In this document: piece by piece, positions 43,402 to 48,083 of the stretch
How the letters are laid out: every line of letters starts with the position of its first letter
How positions within the stretch are numbered: position 1 is the stretch's first letter
DNA from: Algoriphagus boritolerans DSM 17298 = JCM 18970
GTDB lineage: Bacteria; Bacteroidota; Bacteroidia; Cytophagales; Cyclobacteriaceae
Length of the DNA stretch: 48,083 nucleotides
NCBI RefSeq assembly: GCF_900108085.1
Contig: NZ_FNVR01000033.1
Span: forward strand, 1-48,083
Reading direction: 5' to 3'
Position numbers and translations under genes: made by a program
The notes under the pieces: generated by a model
The model's input: the letters and a program-made list of their open reading frames with translations, nothing else
What the model was told of the DNA's origin: nothing
Databases searched by the model: none

Positions 43402-44022
43402 TTAAGAAGAAAGATCGCTCCCCCCAACAGAAGACTCTTCCTTTTTTTCCGGAAAAAACCGGTTTTGATAGATCAAAATAATTGCAACTCCCACGAAAAT
43501 GGAGGCATCTGCAATATTGAAAATCGGCCACAATGCCGTGTAGCTTCCTCCCCAAAAGGGTATCCAATCCGGTATGTACCCCTCCCAAATATCGAAATAA
43601 AACATATCAACCACCTGACCATGAAACCAGGGTGTGGGAGCATTGTAAGGGGCATTATTTAGCCAAACCCCGTAAAATACAGAGTCTACCAAGTTTCCGA
43701 TGGCCCCACCAAGTATCATCGAGATGCAGGCAATATATACCGGGTGGTTTTTCTTTTCGATGATATAGTATAAATAATAGCCTATGCCGACCATCGCTAC
43801 CAATCGAAAAGAAGTCAGGATCATTTTACCATATTCCGAACCCAGTTCCATTCCGAAAGCCATCCCCGGGTTGGTAGTATAGTGCAGCTTAAACCAATCT
43901 CCAAAAATCGGAATCTGGCCCGGCGTACCAAAATCCATCTCGAAATGTACCCACATTTTGACGATCTGGTCGAGGGCGATCACCAAAAAGGCAATTCCGA
44001 AATATTTTACGTAGTTGTTCAT
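43402..44022 (-). CDS. lspA: Lipoprotein signal peptidase LspA
   Basis: LspA is the inner-membrane aspartyl protease that cleaves lipoprotein signal peptides before the lipidated Cys. The 206-residue protein has four transmembrane helices and both catalytic aspartates: Asp139 in GQVVDMFYF and Asp172 in FNIADASI. The conserved NPGMAFG loop and GAIGNLVDS segment are present. A Bacteroidota-type insertion (about residues 120-160) lies before the second active-site helix. It begins five bases after the ileS stop, a common pairing in bacteria. The last about 15 residues (EKKEESSVGGSDLSS) are an unstructured tail. Confidence 0.97.
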   Translation of the reverse strand: MNNYVKYFGIAFLVIALDQIVKMWVHFEMDFGTPGQIPIFGDWFKLHYTTNPGMAFGMELGSEYGKMILTSFRLVAMVGIGYYLYYIIEKKNHPVYIACISMILGGAIGNLVDSVFYGVWLNNAPYNAPTPWFHGQVVDMFYFDIWEGYIPDWIPFWGGSYTALWPIFNIADASIFVGVAIILIYQNRFFPEKKEESSVGGSDLSS

Positions 44023-44027
44023 CTGAT

Positions 44028-47000
44028 TCAGGCTGAGGCCTTTTCTACTTTTACCGCTAATTCAAAATCATCCATGTCCAAGACGGTCCCGTTGTTAACC
44101 AAACCGAGGGTTAAGTTTACCGCCTGAGTTTCTGATTGGATATATTCTCCGAAAGAGGAAACTGCGGCTTTCACCAGGTCGTTCTCCTCAGACACCATGA
44201 TCCTGATTTTATCCTGTACTTCCAATCCCATCTCCTTGCGGAGATTCTGGATACGGTTGACCAGGTCACGGGCCAGGCCCTCCTGCTTCAATTCCTCGGT
44301 CAAGGTCACATCCAAGGCTACAGTCACGCCTTGATCAGACGCCACAGACCAACCCGGAATATCCTGTGAGGTGATCAGGACTTCTTCCAAAAGCAGCTCG
44401 ATTTCTTCTCCCTCCACGGTAATACTGAGTTTTCCCTCACGCTCGATCAGGGCGATTTCCTCCTGTCCCCAGGAATTGATCGCCGCGACCACAAATCGCA
44501 TTTTAGGTCCCAGTTTCTTACCCAAAACCGGTAAGTTGGGTTTCACATTTTTCACCAAAATACCCGAGGCGTCATCGAGGTATTCCACTGCCTTGATATT
44601 CACTTCCGATTTGATCAATTCCTGCACATGCTCGATTTGAGCCTGGGTTTTCTTGGACAATACCGGAATCAGGATACGCTGAAGGGGCTGTCGAACTTTT
44701 AGTTTTTCCTTTTTGCGAAGCGAATGTACCAACGAAGAAATCGTCTGAGCCAGATCCATGCTTTCTTCCAGATCAGGATTGATCAGCGAATGATCCACCG
44801 AAACCCAATCGGTCAGGTGAACCGATTCCAGGCCGTTTTCGCTGGTTTCGTGGAGGTTTTTGTACATCCAGTCCGCATAGAATGGTGCAAAAGAGGACAT
44901 CAATTGCGTCAGACTGAGTAAGTTTTCGTAAAGCGTCTCGTATGCTGCCTGCTTGTCTGCATTCATATCCCCTCTCCAGAATCGCTTCCTTGCCAGTCGC
45001 ACGTACCAGTTGGACAGCTGATCCACCGTGAAGTTCATGATCGCACGGGTAGCCTTGGTCGAGTCATAATTGTCCATTGCATCCTGGACCTCTTGGATCA
45101 GGGACTGAAGTTTGGAGATGATCCATTGATCCAGTTCGGCACGTTCGGTGACCGGCACCGCCTTGGACTTGTCGTAGACAAAGGCGTCCAAATTGGCGTA
45201 GAGTGCAAAGAAATTATAGGTATTCTGAAGCGTGCCAAAGAATCGGCGCTGGACTTCTGCCACCCCGTCGAGGTTAAACTTCAGGTTGTCCCAGGGATTG
45301 GCATTGCTGATCAGGTACCAGCGCAAAGCATCCGGTCCGTATTCTTTCAAGGTCTTGAATGGATCCACCGCATTGCCCAGTCGCTTGGACATCTTGTTTC
45401 CGTTTTTGTCCAGGACAAGGCCGTTGGCAATTACGTTTTTGAAGGCCACGCTGTCAAACAGCATTACCGCAATCGCATGCAGCGTGAAGAACCAACCCCG
45501 GGTCTGATCCACCCCCTCGGCGATGTAATCGGCCGGATAGTTGGCGGTGAAAATATCCTCATTCTCGAATGGATAATGCCACTGCGCATAAGGCATGGCT
45601 CCCGAGTCAAACCACACGTCGACAAGATCCGACTCGCGAAACATCTTTTCCCCTTTTTCTGAGACCAGAATCACATCATCCACAAAAGGTCGGTGGAGGT
45701 CAAGTTCCTTGCCTTCATAGGGAGATTTTGCCATAAAGCCTGCTGCCACCGACTTCTCGATCTCAGCGTTCAGTTCCGCAATGGAACCGAGGCATTTCTC
45801 TTCCGTCCCGTCGATTGTTCTCCAGATCGGTAGCGGAGTACCCCAAAATCGGGATCGGCTGAGGTTCCAGTCTACCAGATTTTCCAGCCAGTTGCCAAAT
45901 CGGCCCGTTCCGGTCGCTTCAGGTTTCCAGTTGATCGTCTTGTTGAGTTCGACCATCCGCTCCTTATAGGCGGTGGTTTTGATAAACCAGCTTTCCAGCG
46001 GATAGTAGAGGATCGGCATGTCCGTTCTCCAGCAGTGCGGATAGGTGTGTTCGTATTTTTCGACCTTGAAGGCCTTGTTTTCATTTTTGAGAATGATCGA
46101 GATGATGACGTCCGTGTTTTTGTAGTCGGCGGCCGATTCGTCATCCTTCGGGTAATTTTTCACAAAGAAATCATTCGCACCGTATTCCTTATGGGCTGTG
46201 ATTCCGTGTTCTTTCATTTTTGCGGCGAGGTATTCTCCTACCACAGGCAGGAATTTCCCCTGTCTGTCTACGACGGGAATCTCATTTCCGAGTTCATCCT
46301 TCACGAATACTCCCGGCACCTTATGCTGCACCAAGGTTCGAAAGTCATCCGCACCGAAGGCCTTGGCCAAGTGCACGATTCCCGTACCGTCCTCGGTGGT
46401 CACGTAATCGCCTGCGATCACGGTAAAAGCAGGATGAGGCAAGGCCAATTCTGCGATCGGAAACAACTGTTCGTATTCCCAGCCCAGCATCGCTTTGCCT
46501 TTGAACTCCTCGATCACCTCGTAGGGAATCAATTTGTCGCCAGGTTTGTAGTCTTCCAGCTTCAGTTCGGCGGCTTTGGGATTGAAATATGCCCCCATTC
46601 TGGCTTTCGCCAAAATCACCCTTACCGCCTCGTAGGTATAGGGATTGAAAGTCCTCACTTTCACATAGTCCAGGTTTTCGCCGATGGCCAATGCCGAGTT
46701 GGATGGAAAAGTCCATGGCGTAGTCGTCCAGGCCAGGATGTAGGTGTTTTCTTCCCCTTTCAACTTAAACTGCGCCGTGATCGAGGTGTCTTTTACATCT
46801 TTGTACGTGCCCGGCTGATTCAGTTCGTGCGAACTCAAGCCCGTACCCGCAGCAGGTGAAAACGGCTGGATCGTGTAGCCTTTGTACAGCAATCCTTTGT
46901 CATACAGCTTGCGAAGCAGCGCCCACAAGCTCTCGATGTAATTCGAGTCAAAGGTGATATACGGGTCATCCAGGTCCACCCAATAGCCGATTTTCTCGGT

Positions 47001-47405
47001 CAGGTCATCCCATTCATGCTTGAATCGCATGACTGTCTCCCGGCACTTTTTATTGTACTCCTCCACGGAGATCTTCTTCCCGATGTCCTCTTTGGTGATG
47101 CCCAGTTCCTTTTCCACTTGGAGCTCCACCGGCAATCCATGCGTATCCCAACCGCCCTTTCGCTTCACCTGAAATCCGCGCAGGGTCTTGTAGCGGCAGA
47201 AAATATCCTTCAGCGCCCGCGCCATCACGTGGTGAATCCCCGGAGTGCCATTGGCCGAAGGCGGTCCTTCAAAAAAAGTAAAAGTCTCCGCTCCCTCCCG
47301 GTTGGCGATTGACTTTTCGAAAATCTGATGCTCTTTCCAATACTGAAGGACATCCTCCCCGATCTGCGGGTAGTTGACCTGCTTAAATTCCTGGTACGTT
47401 TTCAA
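44028..47405 (-). CDS. ileS: Isoleucyl-tRNA synthetase
   Basis: IleRS charges tRNA-Ile with isoleucine and edits valine. The 1125 residues include the class I signature region FFEGPPSANGTPGIHHVMAR (the HIGH-equivalent is GIHH, normal for this clade), the editing domain with WTTTPWTFPSNSALA, and the KMSKR loop in NKMSKRLGNAVDP. The C-terminus lacks the zinc-finger of E. coli IleRS and is of the longer type. The start is TTG (47405), as no ATG lies at the conserved N-terminus MKTYQEFKQVNYP. It heads the ileS-lspA operon, and a structured element sits in its probable 5' leader. Confidence 0.97.
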   Translation of the reverse strand: MKTYQEFKQVNYPQIGEDVLQYWKEHQIFEKSIANREGAETFTFFEGPPSANGTPGIHHVMARALKDIFCRYKTLRGFQVKRKGGWDTHGLPVELQVEKELGITKEDIGKKISVEEYNKKCRETVMRFKHEWDDLTEKIGYWVDLDDPYITFDSNYIESLWALLRKLYDKGLLYKGYTIQPFSPAAGTGLSSHELNQPGTYKDVKDTSITAQFKLKGEENTYILAWTTTPWTFPSNSALAIGENLDYVKVRTFNPYTYEAVRVILAKARMGAYFNPKAAELKLEDYKPGDKLIPYEVIEEFKGKAMLGWEYEQLFPIAELALPHPAFTVIAGDYVTTEDGTGIVHLAKAFGADDFRTLVQHKVPGVFVKDELGNEIPVVDRQGKFLPVVGEYLAAKMKEHGITAHKEYGANDFFVKNYPKDDESAADYKNTDVIISIILKNENKAFKVEKYEHTYPHCWRTDMPILYYPLESWFIKTTAYKERMVELNKTINWKPEATGTGRFGNWLENLVDWNLSRSRFWGTPLPIWRTIDGTEEKCLGSIAELNAEIEKSVAAGFMAKSPYEGKELDLHRPFVDDVILVSEKGEKMFRESDLVDVWFDSGAMPYAQWHYPFENEDIFTANYPADYIAEGVDQTRGWFFTLHAIAVMLFDSVAFKNVIANGLVLDKNGNKMSKRLGNAVDPFKTLKEYGPDALRWYLISNANPWDNLKFNLDGVAEVQRRFFGTLQNTYNFFALYANLDAFVYDKSKAVPVTERAELDQWIISKLQSLIQEVQDAMDNYDSTKATRAIMNFTVDQLSNWYVRLARKRFWRGDMNADKQAAYETLYENLLSLTQLMSSFAPFYADWMYKNLHETSENGLESVHLTDWVSVDHSLINPDLEESMDLAQTISSLVHSLRKKEKLKVRQPLQRILIPVLSKKTQAQIEHVQELIKSEVNIKAVEYLDDASGILVKNVKPNLPVLGKKLGPKMRFVVAAINSWGQEEIALIEREGKLSITVEGEEIELLLEEVLITSQDIPGWSVASDQGVTVALDVTLTEELKQEGLARDLVNRIQNLRKEMGLEVQDKIRIMVSEENDLVKAAVSSFGEYIQSETQAVNLTLGLVNNGTVLDMDDFELAVKVEKASA

Positions 47406-47445
47406 TTTCTGTGGTCTGATAAACTTGAAGAAAAGGAGCTTTTGG

Positions 47446-47550
47446 GCGTGCCCCGCCTTGAAAAAAGGCGGGTCGGGCTATCCGCTGTATCCCGTCTCCC
47501 CGATTACCATCGGGGTGCCGGGATGCCGCTTCTATCCCTCACGCGGGGCA
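47446..47550 (-). promoter_or_regulatory. Structured element in the ileS 5' leader region
   Basis: An outer stem (GCGTG 47446-47450 / CACGC 47540-47544, plus a competing TGCCCC / GGGGCA pair) encloses two hairpins. One is CCCGCCTT (47452-47459) / AAGGCGGG (47465-47472). The other is CCCCGA (47498-47503) / TCGGGG (47510-47515), extended by TCCCG / CGGGA. It lies between the likely ileS -7 box (47570-47577) and the TTG start, so it would be transcribed in the ileS leader. It resembles a GC-rich repeat common in Bacteroidota intergenic DNA, so a passive repeat is the main alternative to a regulatory RNA. No T-box motif was seen. Confidence 0.55.
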
Positions 47551-47569
47551 TCCCGCTCAAAACAAGGCA

Positions 47570-47577
47570 CAAAGATA
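47570..47577 (-). promoter_or_regulatory. -7 promoter box of ileS
   Basis: The minus strand reads TATCTTTG, a perfect TAnnTTTG match. It lies about 165 bp upstream of the TTG start and implies a leader of roughly 155 nt that includes the structured element. Confidence 0.55.
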
Positions 47578-47880
47578 GAAGAATTGGGCTTTGGAGAGAA
47601 AGAAAATGCGAATACCACTTGGATTTACTCCTTTACAGATCAATTCAAAATCACCTGGGGTTCATCGGTAATTTTTGTCAAGCCTTGGACGATCATTTTT
47701 CGAAGGTTAAAGTGCTTTTGAATTGGGTTGGTCTTTTCTGAAAATTATTCTGTTCGATATAATGGCACTCTGATACCAGTCACCGCCAGGCTTTTCAAAG
47801 GCAGCATTCGAGGCGAAGGAGAGTTCAAATTCTACCCTTCCGGAATCCCGTACAGCTGCCGGGAGTAATTCCATTTTCCT
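47578..47880. other. Intergenic stretch upstream of ileS
   Basis: I see no gene, clear hairpin or promoter in this 303-bp stretch. Plus-strand ORFs of about 115-137 codons that cross the region also run through the GC-rich repeat and the start of ileS and have no recognisable protein features, so they are taken as chance. Confidence 0.45.
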
Positions 47881-47887
47881 ATAAGTT

Positions 47888-48083
47888 CAACCCTTTCAGG
47901 GTTGTCGTCCTCGTTATCGTTTACATTTTTCCCCAGGTTGCACCTAGGGCTATTGAAAGGTTCGACCACTCCGTGGTCATTGTTTTCGATTCATGACCAT
48001 TTAGACCTATTGATGGTTCAAATTCCCGACCCCTGACAAGGGGTCAAACCTCTCAATAGCCGCGGGTGAAACCCGTGGACAAG
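47888..48083. repeat. Cloverleaf-like structured repeat at the right edge
   Basis: A long closing stem pairs 47949-47962 (GCTATTGAAAGGTT) with 48048-48061 (AACCTCTCAATAGC), 13 of 14 positions. Inside lie three hairpins: GACCAC/GTGGTC (47964-47978), ACCAT/ATGGT (47996-48018) and GACCCCT/AGGGGTC (48029-48046). A separate stem CAACCCT/AGGGTTG is just upstream (47888-47904) and CGCGGGT/ACCCGTG just downstream (48061-48077). It runs to the window end. The look is of a dispersed, structured intergenic element; the strand is unknown. Confidence 0.6.

Noticed and set aside
47405..47580. T-box riboswitch before ileS
   Set aside because: No T-box consensus, specifier stem or terminator/antiterminator pair is visible, and T-boxes are not expected in this phylum.
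47328..47741. Plus-strand ORFs of 115-137 codons at the ileS 5' end
   Set aside because: They run antisense to ileS and through the structured GC-rich repeat; nothing recognisable is encoded.
1..48083. tRNA, rRNA, tmRNA or prophage genes
   Set aside because: I looked for cloverleaf tRNA signatures and phage structural or integrase genes and found none; the cloverleaf-like element at the right edge lacks a tRNA acceptor, CCA and anticodon pattern.

Overview
The window is chromosomal DNA from a member of the Bacteroidota, most likely a Cyclobacteriaceae (Algoriphagus-like) bacterium. The evidence is the weak Shine-Dalgarno signals, TAnnTTTG-type -7 promoter boxes, a SusD remnant, a type IX secretion C-terminal sorting domain, LytTR two-component genes, a bacterial GH3 protein, a CrtD-like carotenoid desaturase and a Bacteroidota-style LspA with a long insertion. 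Species assignment is inference from protein style; no search was run.

Left region (1-11.3 kb): a type I-B CRISPR-Cas locus, entirely on the minus strand. From its promoter near 11.13 kb it reads cas6, cas8b, cas7, cas5, cas3, a DUF1016-family PD-(D/E)XK nuclease, cas4, a pRiA4b ORF-3-like gene, cas1, cas2, and then a leader-like stretch and three 30-bp repeats that run off the left edge. Many junctions are 4-bp stop/start overlaps. The two extra genes are the most interesting part: the DUF1016 nuclease is translationally coupled on both sides (to cas3 and to cas4), and the pRiA4b-like gene separates cas4 from cas1-cas2. The locus is bounded upstream by a decayed IS4-family transposase.

12-19.3 kb: a lipoprotein, a carotenoid desaturase, and a decaying polysaccharide-utilisation region. 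In that region an intact PhoD-like phosphatase lies between a wrecked sulfatase and a truncated, frameshifted susD.

19.4-34.6 kb: mostly housekeeping genes on the plus strand, except recX: tpiA, prmA, a small membrane protein, a tight recJ-lptB-GH3 operon, a lytic transglycosylase, a Tat-exported M24 peptidase and uvrA. These are followed by a LytS-type histidine kinase and two LytTR response regulators.

34.8-38.6 kb: an accessory patch with a small exported protein, a MazEF-type toxin-antitoxin pair with a palindromic operator, a solo MNT nucleotidyltransferase, a diverged duplicate of the phoH 3' end, a MITE-like inverted-repeat segment, a lipoprotein, and a T9SS-secreted matrixin-type metalloprotease interrupted by a single in-frame TGA. 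The duplicated phoH tail suggests that the segment between the two copies arrived by recombination at phoH.

38.7-48.1 kb: minus-strand housekeeping genes (phoH, a SNF2 helicase, and the ileS-lspA operon). ileS uses a TTG start and appears to have a structured 5' leader. The right edge carries a second structured element with a long closing stem and internal hairpins. I saw no tRNA, rRNA or tmRNA gene.
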